Shown here one piece after another: positions 51,069 to 60,367 of a DNA stretch of 64,000 nucleotides. The position numbers were made by a program, and so were the translations under genes. This DNA is from Acidimicrobiia bacterium. Its GTDB lineage: Bacteria; Actinomycetota; Acidimicrobiia; Spongiisociales; Spongiisociaceae. The stretch is from positions 1 through 64,000 of the forward strand of contig JAJEIM010000033.1 of NCBI GenBank assembly GCA_022827785.1, written 5' to 3'. The notes below the pieces were generated by a model, which had not been told where the DNA came from, made no database searches, and saw nothing but the letters and a program-made list of their open reading frames with translations. Each line of letters starts with the position of its first letter. Position 1 is the first letter of the stretch.

Positions 51069-54000
51069 GTGAAGCAACTCTTCGTAGGGATGCTGGTTGA
51101 GTTCGTGCCCCAGCCTGGTACTTATGGGGTGTTGGAGGATCTCGATGGTACCCGCGCGAAGGTACGGTGGGATCCGGGCGTTGACCTCGGCCCCTACGTG
51201 AACTGGAGGAGTGGCAGCCTGCGCCGGGTGGAGTTGCCTCCGATGGTGATGCGGGTCGGGACAGAGGAGCCAGGTCTCCTTATCAAGCGCGCTGGCTCCG
51301 ACCCGCCCAAATGGCGTGTGCAGTTCCTCACCGGTGTGAAGATCGTTGCCGAAGCCGCGCTCCGCCCCAATACAAACCTCGACCCGGTCTCGAAGTTCAA
51401 GAATCGTGAGATAGGATCGTATAAGAGATTCAGGTTGGCGCTGGTATCACGTCATCACAGGCTGGCACACCTGCACGATGATCTTGTCTCGTTGGGGAAT
51501 AGCCGAGTCGACATCAAACCGCACCAAGTCGGTGTTGTACATCGGGCAATTACCAACTATCCGCATCGTTTTTTACTGTGTGACGAAGTTGGTCTCGGTA
51601 AGACAATCGAGGCCGGGATGATTCTCAAAGAACTGCGCACGCGGAGAATTGTGAAGCGATGTCTTATCATTGTCCCACCGAGTCTCCGTCGTCAGTGGCA
51701 GTTCGAGCTGAAGACGAAGTTCAACGAGGTGTTTGCGATCCTCGACACGAGCACCGTCAGACACCTCAGAAAGTCCGAGGGGTATACAGCCAACCCGTTT
51801 CTCCGATACGACAGCATCATTGTTTCCGAGGCGTGGGTCACCAGCGGTGAACGACCTGAAGAGGTCCGGCAGGTCGACTGGGACATGATCATCGTCGACG
51901 AGGCGCACCACGTCCGGTCTACGCGTCACGGCAACCGGGTGACGACAACGAGGCTCTACCGCCTCGTACAAGACCTGGCCGACCCATTCCATGCCGCCAA
52001 GCGCTCCGTGCTCTTCCTCACCGCAACTCCCATGCAGCTTCAGCCCCACGAACTGTTCTCGCTGATCGAACTGCTCGACCCGGTACTGTTCCCGAGCGAG
52101 AGTCACTTCGAGCAGCACCGCCAGCAAGCGCTGGGACTGAGTAGGTTGGTCGAGCAGCTCTCCACGGGATATCCGATCCCAGGTGAGGATTCCGCGACAA
52201 CCCTGGAGCGGGTTAGCTCCTGGCTCGGTGTGCCCGAACCCGACGTTCGCAAGCGGCTCGAGCACTCCACGGAGGAACGAGAGGCGGTGTGCCGAGAACT
52301 AGCAGACCGCCACCTACTGTCGGAGATACTCATCCGGAACCGCAAGAACGTGGTCGGTGGCTTTATGCCCCGACGGGCCTATCGCTGGGGGGTAACACTC
52401 ACCGACGAGGAACATCAGGCGCTCACCCAAGTGGAGGACTATGTCCAGCATGGCTTCGCGCTCGCCGAGTCTACGAGCGAGAACGCTGTCGGGTTCGTCA
52501 TGGTCCTATTCCAGAAGTTGATGGCTAGCAGCATTCGAGCTCTCGGTCGTTCCCTCGCCGGTCGGCGTGACCGACTCCTAGCGAGGGCCGTTCCAATACG
52601 GGAAGCCGCTGCATATCTCGAACAACGTCTGGAGGAGCACGAGGCCGCCGACGTGGTCGCCGAGGCGAACCTGCATGAGGAGGAGGCCGGCGAACTGGAC
52701 GACCTGGTACGGACACTGGAGGCACTTCCGGTCGACTCCAAGGGCGAGGAGTTCGTCCGTCGCATGATGATCCTCTTCGATGAGGACCCTGATGCCAAGG
52801 TTCTGGTGTTTACCGAGTTCCGGGAGACACAGGCCTATCTGAAGGAGCTTCTTGACCAAGCCGGCCAACTGCGTCACCGCGTGGGAGTCAATCTCTTCCA
52901 CGGCCAGATGAAATCGATGGCCAAGGACGACGCCGTGACCGCGTTCCGCGTGGGTGGAGGTTGCCAGGTGCTCATCTCCACTCAGGCGGGAGGAGAAGGT
53001 CGCAACTTCCAGTTCTGCCATTACCTCGTCAACTATGACCTGCCTTGGAACCCGATGCGCGTCGAACAGCGGATAGGTCGCCTAGACCGGATCGGTCAGG
53101 AGAGTGTGGTCCACGTGTTCAATCTCTTCGCTGAGGACACGATCGAGGAGCGTGTTCTCGACGTCCTGGAGAAACGAATCAACGCGTTCGAGGACACGGT
53201 GGGAGGTCTCGACCCGATCCTCGGCGAGACCGAGGGCGACCTGCGGGAGATCCTTCGCCGCGCTCCCTCCGAACGCGATGCCGCGATCGAGGACCTCGGC
53301 CGCAGACTGGAAGACCAGGTCAAACAGGCTCGTCGAGCCGAGAAGCAACTCCGCGACTTTGTCATGGACGTCAAGAGCTACAGCCGAGAGATAGCCGAGA
53401 AGATCGCGGGCCGAGGGCACGGCTTAAGCCCGACGGCTCAGACGGCCTTCATGACCGCCCTGCTCGCCGACGTTCGGACACACATCAAGAAGCGCGAAGA
53501 CGAGTACGAATTGACATTCCACGACCCGTTCCGCGGTGACCACGAACACGAGTTCTTCCACCTAGGTCCGAAGCGATGGGCCGTGTTCCGCCCCGACACG
53601 CTACGCGACGCCGAACATGTGGAGTACTTCGCGTTCGGACATCCGATCATCGAAACCATCATCAGCGATGTCCTCGACGAGAGCTACGAGGGTGTGACCG
53701 GCTCGTGGCGTCTCGTCTCTGGCGATGACCTACCCGCAGGTTCGGGCTGGCTCTTCGTCCACCTCATCAACACGCCTGGAATAAGGCCTCGGTCCGAGAT
53801 GGTGCCGGTGTTCGTGACTGACGACGGGGCCGTGTGCACCGAAGTCGGTGATGCACTCGTTCGGCGCGGTACCGGGTTCAGCCGGTGGGACGAAGCCGAC
53901 ATTCCAGTGGAAGAGATCCCCGTGCATGCCATCGACAGGGCCGCGGAGTTGGCCGAGACACACGTGGGTCGTCTTGCTGAGAAACGCCAACAAGGCATCA

Positions 54001-54332
54001 CTGACAGCGCCGACAAGCGAGTGGACCGTGAGCGGGAACGGATTGAAGCATGGTTCGACCATCGCCAGCGCGCCGCTGCGGACAAGCTCACGAGCACGGC
54101 TGCCACCCTCGAACGGCTCCGCGCAAGCACCGACGAAGGGGAGCGGCGCATCCTCCCTGTCTGGGAGAAGAACTTCAAAGACGCTCGGGATACCGTGCAG
54201 ACCCTTACTCTCGAACGGAGCCTACGGCTGGAAGACATCGAGAAGCACCGACGCCCGATCATCGATCACCAACTCGTCGCGGTAGCCCGCATTGAAATCC
54301 GCCCGAGCCTGGTGGGTGGACTCCGCCGATGA
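51069..54332 (+). CDS. drmD: DISARM SNF2-type helicase DrmD
   Basis: The 1087-residue SNF2-like ATPase has Walker A LLCDEVGLGKTIEAGMILKE, the DEAH box MIIVDEAHHVRS, VLFLTATPMQLQ, and the C-terminal helicase half with LISTQAGGEGRNFQFC and VEQRIGRLDRIGQ. A long coiled-coil-rich tail follows. DrmD belongs to class 1 DISARM phage defence. The gene opens the five-gene run drmD-A-B-C-MII; identification as DrmD rather than a general RapA/HepA-type helicase rests on that context. The start at 51069 follows a GGGACAAGCGG stretch with a weak ribosome-binding site. Confidence 0.92.
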   Translation: MKQLFVGMLVEFVPQPGTYGVLEDLDGTRAKVRWDPGVDLGPYVNWRSGSLRRVELPPMVMRVGTEEPGLLIKRAGSDPPKWRVQFLTGVKIVAEAALRPNTNLDPVSKFKNREIGSYKRFRLALVSRHHRLAHLHDDLVSLGNSRVDIKPHQVGVVHRAITNYPHRFLLCDEVGLGKTIEAGMILKELRTRRIVKRCLIIVPPSLRRQWQFELKTKFNEVFAILDTSTVRHLRKSEGYTANPFLRYDSIIVSEAWVTSGERPEEVRQVDWDMIIVDEAHHVRSTRHGNRVTTTRLYRLVQDLADPFHAAKRSVLFLTATPMQLQPHELFSLIELLDPVLFPSESHFEQHRQQALGLSRLVEQLSTGYPIPGEDSATTLERVSSWLGVPEPDVRKRLEHSTEEREAVCRELADRHLLSEILIRNRKNVVGGFMPRRAYRWGVTLTDEEHQALTQVEDYVQHGFALAESTSENAVGFVMVLFQKLMASSIRALGRSLAGRRDRLLARAVPIREAAAYLEQRLEEHEAADVVAEANLHEEEAGELDDLVRTLEALPVDSKGEEFVRRMMILFDEDPDAKVLVFTEFRETQAYLKELLDQAGQLRHRVGVNLFHGQMKSMAKDDAVTAFRVGGGCQVLISTQAGGEGRNFQFCHYLVNYDLPWNPMRVEQRIGRLDRIGQESVVHVFNLFAEDTIEERVLDVLEKRINAFEDTVGGLDPILGETEGDLREILRRAPSERDAAIEDLGRRLEDQVKQARRAEKQLRDFVMDVKSYSREIAEKIAGRGHGLSPTAQTAFMTALLADVRTHIKKREDEYELTFHDPFRGDHEHEFFHLGPKRWAVFRPDTLRDAEHVEYFAFGHPIIETIISDVLDESYEGVTGSWRLVSGDDLPAGSGWLFVHLINTPGIRPRSEMVPVFVTDDGAVCTEVGDALVRRGTGFSRWDEADIPVEEIPVHAIDRAAELAETHVGRLAEKRQQGITDSADKRVDRERERIEAWFDHRQRAAADKLTSTAATLERLRASTDEGERRILPVWEKNFKDARDTVQTLTLERSLRLEDIEKHRRPIIDHQLVAVARIEIRPSLVGGLRR

Positions 54333-54420
54333 GCAATGCTAACTGGCTCACATTCTGCCGGCAGCTTCTCGGACGAGTCTCATCGCTTACTGTCCGACGG
54401 TTAGTAAGGGAGGGACCGAA

Positions 54421-57400
54421 GTGAGAGCCAGCCGTATCGAGCTGCAGCGAAGCATGCGGGATGATCTCGTCGCCATTCTCGACCGTGAATTGTTGGGCCC
54501 CTTCGATGGTCCCGAGGAGACTTTGCACCAGCGGCCGACCTTACGGTATCTCGTCGGGCGACTCGCCCCGACGGGTACAGAGGTCGGTCCGGAGGAGGAT
54601 GAAGGTGGGGCCGGCGCAGGATCCGGCGGGGACGATTCTGAGACGGGGTTCGCGTCGCCAATCTCGATGGCCATGAACCCTTCGAGTATCGGGCTCTCCT
54701 TCACGGTCGGACCCTCAGTCCAAGGCGTCGAGATCTCCGCCGAGTGGGGGACCTATCTCGAGGAGAAGGCCCACAAGTGGGTCCGAGCTCAGAACACCGT
54801 CACCCGCACCATCAGCGTTACCGGCTCCCGCGATGGCGCGTGTGACCTTGGCAACGGAGTACATCTTCAGTGGCTCCTTCGCGTACTTCCAGACGGCGAA
54901 CGGTGCGCTGTGTCCGTTTTCTTGGTGAACCGAAACCGTTCGGATAACCCAGGTCGCCCGAACGACAGCGACTGGCTGTTTCAGCCAAGGTTGAGGGCGC
55001 GTCATCCTGACAGTTCGGCAGTGTTCGAGCCGCGGTCGCTCGACGACGTCGTCGACTTCGAGGCGCTCGACCACGATCGCCGGTCCGACGAACTGCTGTT
55101 TCGGGATCGGCCCGAGTACGCGGTCGGACATGGATGCGCAGCCGACTGGGACGCCGAAGGCGGAGCCGGCGCCACCGAGGTGAGGACCGTGATATTGCCC
55201 GTCCACGAACTCCCAAGGATCGATCCCCGGGAAGGTGATGAACCAGGATTGGACATGCGTTGCCTTGGAGGGTCTGGACCCGACGGTATAGGGGGTGATC
55301 AGCTGACCGAGTTGCTGTCACCGCTCGCAGAAGCGTATGGCGCCTGGATCGATGGACTCAAGAGTCGCGTTGCCGGACTCGACCAGCGCCTCCAAGACCA
55401 AGCCAGCGAGCACATAGACGGGTGTCGCATCGTGTACGAGCGGATAATCGAGGGTATCCAACTCCTGGGTGGCCCCCGGGCCGAGTCGGAACTCGCCCGT
55501 AAGGCGTTCTGCTTCGCGAACCGAGCGATGGCCCTGCAGCGTGCCCACTCCGTAACGGCGCTCCAGCGACGGCGAGGCGAACATCCGGAGTCGCCCGATG
55601 CGGTGCCCGCCAGATGGCGTCCTTTCCAGCTCGCCTTCATTCTGATGAACCTCCCACCGCTCGTCGATCGGACCCATCGCAACCGGTCTACCTGTGACCT
55701 CTTGTGGTTTCCTACGGGTGGAGGCAAGACGGAGGCCTATCTCGGCCTGACCGCGTTCGTTCTCGCCCTCCGCCGGTTGCGGACTCCACTTGGAGGCCTA
55801 CGAACCGACGGAGGCGTCGCCGTCCTCATGCGGTACACACTCCGGTTGCTCACCGTGCAGCAGTTCCAGCGCGCCACGGCTCTCGCCTGTGCGTGTGAAC
55901 TGATACGAGTGAAGGAGGGAGCGTGGGGCGAAGAACCATTCTCAATTGGTCTGTGGGTGGGCATGAGCGCCACCCCCAACCGCTATTCGGATCCCCAAGG
56001 CTTTTGGAGTGATGGAGCGAAGGAGGCCCTACAGAAGTGGCGCGACGGCAAGCGCCTAAAACGAGGGACTCCGGCTCAGCTGCTTAGTTGCCCATGGTGC
56101 GGCGCGCCACTAGGGCCCGACGACTACGAAGCTGACAATCACGAGGAACGAGTCAAGATATTCTGCTCTGACGACAACTGCGACTTCGCTCCCACCAACC
56201 CGTGGAGTTTGGAAGGCATCCCGGCCCACACCGTCGACGAGCAAATCTACCGACATACCCCCTCGCTGATCATCGCGACAGTCGACAAGTTCGCTCAGAT
56301 GGTCTGGAACGGACGTATCCAGTCGCTGTTCGGCCAAGTTCAACGCCGATGCGAACGACATGGGTACATCTCCACCGGCGAGAAACACGCCGGTTCGCAC
56401 CGCCGCGACAGAACAAAGCGTTGGCCGCCCGCGCGAGTTTTCGATGTCGCTCCGTTCGAGCCGCCCGATCTCATCATCCAAGACGAACTCCACCTCATCT
56501 CCGGTCCACTGGGCACGCTGGTGGGTCTGTATGAGACGGCGGTGGACGGCTTGGCCTCAGTAGACATCGACGGGCAGCGTCACCGCCCGAAGATCATCGC
56601 CTCGACCGCCACTATCCGAGGAGCCGACCGACAGGTCGGCTCGCTGTTCCACCGCTCCCTAACAGTCTTCCCTCCGGCAGGGCTGGACTCCTCCGACTCC
56701 TGGTTCGGTGTGGAGAGTCAACCTGACGAAGCGCCTGGTCGCCTGTATGTGGGTGTGTTCGCACCCGGGAAGTCCGTTAAGACCGCGCTCGTACGGGTCT
56801 ACGCAACACTGCTGTCGAGAGCCAAACGACTCCATGCGAGAGACCCAGAAGCCGGCGACGCTTACATGACGCTCGTCGGGTACTTCAACAGTCTCCGAGA
56901 ACTCGGTGGCGCGGTTCGGCTAGCTGAGGACGACGTTCCCGGCCGCATCGACGTACTCCGATCCCGGACGGCGAACGAGTTCGCCAGACGTCGACTGTTC
57001 GAGCGGCATGAGTTGACCAGCAACAAGAGGGCCGACGAGATTCCGAGGATCCTGAGTCATCTCGAACGACAGTTCCCGGAGCGACCTCAGACGGGCAGGT
57101 ATCCCATCGACGTCCTCTTCGCCAGCAACATGATCTCCGTCGGAGTCGATGTTGACCGCCTCGGACTCATGGTCGTCAACGGCCAACCCAAGATGACAGC
57201 CGAGTACATACAGGCGACAAGTCGCGTCGGTCGCCAGACGCCGGGACTGGTCACAGTCGTCTACAACTGGACCCGGCCTCGAGACATCAGTCACTTCGAG
57301 CGGTTTCGTAGTTACCACACAGGCCTGTACCGCCATGTGGAACCCACCTCTGTCACTCCTTTCTCGTCGCGAGCACGAGACAAAGGACTTGCGGGTGTCC

Positions 57401-57759
57401 TCGCCTCATTGGTCCGACAGGGTGATCCGACCATGGCACATGATGAATCGGCCCGTGACTTTGACCCAACAGACGAATGGGTCCGCCAAGCCATCAACCT
57501 AGTGAGCGATCGAGCAGCCGCAATGGTCGGCCCCGACGGAGCCGAGGAGACCAGACTGGAGCTTCTTGGCTCCGTCGATAAGTGGGTCGACATGATCACT
57601 AACAACCTGCGGTGGTCACGCCGCCACAGCGACCGCTGGTTGGTCGACCGACAGGAAGACCGTGACCGCCGCGGGGCGTTCGTCGCTCCGGGCTCGCTAC
57701 GCGAGATCGAAACCGAGGTGGATGTTCGTCTGCTCGGCATGAAGGGAGTCACCCCGTGA
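54421..57759 (+). CDS. drmA: DISARM helicase DrmA
   Basis: The 1112-residue protein has a helicase core with an unusual Walker A (WFPTGGGKTEAYLGL), a QDELH box (DLIIQDELHLISGPLGTLVG), a zinc-ribbon insertion (CPWCGAPL, then CSDDNCDF), and conserved C-terminal blocks VLFASNMISVGVDVDRLGLM and YIQATSRVGRQTPGLV. In DISARM, DrmA and DrmB form the complex that binds and unwinds invading DNA. GTG 54421 follows a strong GGGAGGGA site. The stop overlaps the drmB start by 4 bases. Confidence 0.95.
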   Translation: MRASRIELQRSMRDDLVAILDRELLGPFDGPEETLHQRPTLRYLVGRLAPTGTEVGPEEDEGGAGAGSGGDDSETGFASPISMAMNPSSIGLSFTVGPSVQGVEISAEWGTYLEEKAHKWVRAQNTVTRTISVTGSRDGACDLGNGVHLQWLLRVLPDGERCAVSVFLVNRNRSDNPGRPNDSDWLFQPRLRARHPDSSAVFEPRSLDDVVDFEALDHDRRSDELLFRDRPEYAVGHGCAADWDAEGGAGATEVRTVILPVHELPRIDPREGDEPGLDMRCLGGSGPDGIGGDQLTELLSPLAEAYGAWIDGLKSRVAGLDQRLQDQASEHIDGCRIVYERIIEGIQLLGGPRAESELARKAFCFANRAMALQRAHSVTALQRRRGEHPESPDAVPARWRPFQLAFILMNLPPLVDRTHRNRSTCDLLWFPTGGGKTEAYLGLTAFVLALRRLRTPLGGLRTDGGVAVLMRYTLRLLTVQQFQRATALACACELIRVKEGAWGEEPFSIGLWVGMSATPNRYSDPQGFWSDGAKEALQKWRDGKRLKRGTPAQLLSCPWCGAPLGPDDYEADNHEERVKIFCSDDNCDFAPTNPWSLEGIPAHTVDEQIYRHTPSLIIATVDKFAQMVWNGRIQSLFGQVQRRCERHGYISTGEKHAGSHRRDRTKRWPPARVFDVAPFEPPDLIIQDELHLISGPLGTLVGLYETAVDGLASVDIDGQRHRPKIIASTATIRGADRQVGSLFHRSLTVFPPAGLDSSDSWFGVESQPDEAPGRLYVGVFAPGKSVKTALVRVYATLLSRAKRLHARDPEAGDAYMTLVGYFNSLRELGGAVRLAEDDVPGRIDVLRSRTANEFARRRLFERHELTSNKRADEIPRILSHLERQFPERPQTGRYPIDVLFASNMISVGVDVDRLGLMVVNGQPKMTAEYIQATSRVGRQTPGLVTVVYNWTRPRDISHFERFRSYHTGLYRHVEPTSVTPFSSRARDKGLAGVLASLVRQGDPTMAHDESARDFDPTDEWVRQAINLVSDRAAAMVGPDGAEETRLELLGSVDKWVDMITNNLRWSRRHSDRWLVDRQEDRDRRGAFVAPGSLREIETEVDVRLLGMKGVTP

Positions 57760-59546
57760 GTCCCTTCGCGGCTACGCACCCCAAGGTTGGCAAGTTACGT
57801 CCGACCCAAGTCGTTACCCAGCAGGGACCTGGCGCCGTCGTTGACCTTCCGGAGCTATCGGTATTGATCGCCGGAATCGACGAATGGCGGGTCAAGGGAA
57901 CCGACCGCATTGCGGAACCGCGACTGGAAACGTTCCTGAAAGCGGCCGGTCTCTTCCGGCCGCCACAGGCCGAGTCCGGCACCTCCGGCGGTGTGCCCGC
58001 CTACGTGTTCCCCGAATGGCTCGTATGTCCGAACGCTAGGTGCCGAATGTTGGCCCGCGTAGAGAGCTTCCGCTGGATAGGACCTCCTGCCGGCGAGTTC
58101 CGCTGCCCCCGCGATCATCGCCATGGTCGTCAGACCCAGGTCCCGGCTTTCCCTGCCCGCTTCATGATCGCCTGCCCGAAAGGTCACTTGGACGACTTCC
58201 CATGGAGCAGTTGGGTGCATGATGGACCAGGGTCTTGCGATCGTCCTCTTCGCTTGGACGACAGGGGGTGGTCAGGCAGCGTCAACGATCTGGTCGTCCG
58301 TTGCGAGGGCTGTGATGCCCGTCGCCCGATGGGAGGCGTATTCGAACGGGACGCTATCAAGGACTGCAGTCGGAGAAGACCATGGCTCGGACCGTCAGAT
58401 CTTGAGGCCAACTGCAAGGAGAAGCCCTGGGTCATCCTGCGCGGCGCATCCAACGCCTATTTCCCTGTGGTTGCCTCCGCCCTTTCGATCCCGCCCTACT
58501 CGGATCCAATTCAGTTGGCTATTGCACCCTTCCTGGACACGCTCAAGGAACTTGACACAGTAGACGCGATCAAGCAAGTAGCCGGCTACAACCTCCTCGG
58601 CAACCTGCTCGCGAGCTACACACCCGACGAGTTACTGGTCGCGGCACGGGGCGAGGTGACCGAGACCGAACGCCTGCGACCTGCCGAGTACCGGGCGTTC
58701 CTCTATCCGCCCGATCCAGCGCAACCTCCCCACGAGTTCGAAGTGCGACATGTCGGAGCACCCTCCGGTGCCGAGGCCAGTCGGCTCGCGACGGTGGCAG
58801 CCGCCACGCGCCTACGCGAGGTACGTGCCCTACGGGGTTTCACGCGCATTGAGTCAGGCGTTGACATCGGCGACCTTGCGGATGTAGCCCAACTCAACGT
58901 CGACATGGCTCCAATCGGACCAGCTGACGTCAGGTGGCGACCCGCGGTCGAGCTACGAGGAGAGGGCATCTTCCTGTCCCTGGAAGAAAGGGCGCTCCAA
59001 GACTGGGAGAGCACGACGCCTATTGTCGCCCGGGCTAAGGAACTGTCCGCCAGATTCAAGGAGTACCAAGCCGACCGCTCGGACGGCCGAAATCAGTGCC
59101 ATCCTTCGCCCGGCATGCGTTATGTACTGCTGCACTCCCTCGCGCATGCCCTCATCCGGCGGCTCTGCCTCCACTCGGGTTACTCCTCGTCGGCCCTACG
59201 CGAGAGGATCTACAGCGCATCCGAGGCTCAGCCAATGGCGGGACTGCTCATCTACACAGCCAGTTCCGACTCCGAAGGCTCCCTGGGAGGGCTCGTAGAC
59301 CAAGCAACACCCGATCGCTTCGGACCGGTGCTCCAAGACGCTCTAAGCGACGCGGAATTGTGTGCGCAGGATCCTCTCTGCGGTGCTGGCGAGATCAGTG
59401 GAGCCGCGGGGCTGAACGGTGCCGCTTGCCACGCCTGCCTGCTCCTAGCCGAGACATCCTGTGAGACCAGTAACCGATTCCTCGACAGGGCCGTTCTGGT
59501 TGAGACCCTCGGAAGGTTCGGTCGGTGGTTCTTCCGTGGAGCCTGA
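57756..59546 (+). CDS. drmB: DISARM DUF1998-domain protein DrmB
   Basis: The 596-residue protein has zinc-binding cysteines (CPNARC, CEGCD), the N-terminal LRPTQVVTQQGPGAVVDLPE and the DUF1998 C-terminus with YVLLHSLAHALIRRLC, SSSALRERIY and GLLIYTASSDSEGSLGGLV, plus a final CxxC-type cluster (CHACLLLAETSC). DrmB is the partner of DrmA. GTG 57756 overlaps drmA (GTGA), so the two are made together. Length is normal. Confidence 0.95.
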   Translation: MSPFAATHPKVGKLRPTQVVTQQGPGAVVDLPELSVLIAGIDEWRVKGTDRIAEPRLETFLKAAGLFRPPQAESGTSGGVPAYVFPEWLVCPNARCRMLARVESFRWIGPPAGEFRCPRDHRHGRQTQVPAFPARFMIACPKGHLDDFPWSSWVHDGPGSCDRPLRLDDRGWSGSVNDLVVRCEGCDARRPMGGVFERDAIKDCSRRRPWLGPSDLEANCKEKPWVILRGASNAYFPVVASALSIPPYSDPIQLAIAPFLDTLKELDTVDAIKQVAGYNLLGNLLASYTPDELLVAARGEVTETERLRPAEYRAFLYPPDPAQPPHEFEVRHVGAPSGAEASRLATVAAATRLREVRALRGFTRIESGVDIGDLADVAQLNVDMAPIGPADVRWRPAVELRGEGIFLSLEERALQDWESTTPIVARAKELSARFKEYQADRSDGRNQCHPSPGMRYVLLHSLAHALIRRLCLHSGYSSSALRERIYSASEAQPMAGLLIYTASSDSEGSLGGLVDQATPDRFGPVLQDALSDAELCAQDPLCGAGEISGAAGLNGAACHACLLLAETSCETSNRFLDRAVLVETLGRFGRWFFRGA

Positions 59547-60327
59547 CCCAGCCGCTGTGGCATTTGTGCTCGCTGAGCCGACCGAACGAACAGTGGAGCT
59601 GATCGGACTGCTCGATACCGGAGCTGTGGACCCGACATCAAGCAGAGCACGCGTTGCGCATCAGGTCACTCTCGGCGGGGCATCGCTCGACAGGACAATG
59701 AGCCTGTTGAGGGCATGGCGCGGCGACTACGACAACGACTCGCGGCTGTCCCGGTTGCTGCGGTCGCTTCTCGACGTGAAACAGTCGGTCGAGGAGCGAA
59801 ACACGCAGGCGGATCTCGTATGGACGGGACACAAACCCCCGGGCTCGTCGCTGCGAAGTACTCCTCCGGTCATCGCTGAAATGCTCGACACTGCCAAACG
59901 CCACGTGATCGTTCTCTCATACTCAGTCTGGCTCGGCCAAGCGCGCGTTCGGTCCGTACTCAATCGGGTTGTGGCAGCACGGCGCCGTGGAGCCCAAGTG
60001 ACCTTCGTGGTAGATCGCAATTACAGCCCGGGCGATACCGCATCAGGCCACAATCGGGAGCAGCTGCGAACAGAATGGCCGAACGATGTACCACGACCGG
60101 ACATCTATACGTGGGGTGATGATGAGGACCGGATAGCGAAGCTTCACGCAAAGGTGATCATCGTCGACCGGCGCGACCTGCTGGTGACGTCGGCCAACCT
60201 TACCGGCCATGGCATGAGTGGCAACCTCGAACTGGGCGCGAGACTCATTGGCCGACCCGCCGAACAGGCCCACGATCATGTCCTAGACCTCATCACCGAC
60301 GGAACGTTCCTCAGGGAACCATGGTGA
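59536..60327 (+). CDS. drmC: DISARM phospholipase-D-fold protein DrmC
   Basis: The 263-residue protein has one HKD motif, KLHAKVIIVDRRDLLVTSAN, followed by LTGHGMSGNLELG, and an earlier conserved segment HVIVLSYSVW. PLD-fold proteins of this type may act as nucleases after dimerising, since one HKD is half an active site. In published DISARM work drmC was less essential than drmA and drmB. GTG 59536 overlaps the drmB stop by 11 bases and is preferred over the GTG at 59461, which lies deep in drmB. Confidence 0.92.
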   Translation: MEPDPAAVAFVLAEPTERTVELIGLLDTGAVDPTSSRARVAHQVTLGGASLDRTMSLLRAWRGDYDNDSRLSRLLRSLLDVKQSVEERNTQADLVWTGHKPPGSSLRSTPPVIAEMLDTAKRHVIVLSYSVWLGQARVRSVLNRVVAARRRGAQVTFVVDRNYSPGDTASGHNREQLRTEWPNDVPRPDIYTWGDDEDRIAKLHAKVIIVDRRDLLVTSANLTGHGMSGNLELGARLIGRPAEQAHDHVLDLITDGTFLREPW

Positions 60328-60367
60328 ACCAGCACCGGCCGGTTCGCGGCCCTACAGTACAGAAGAG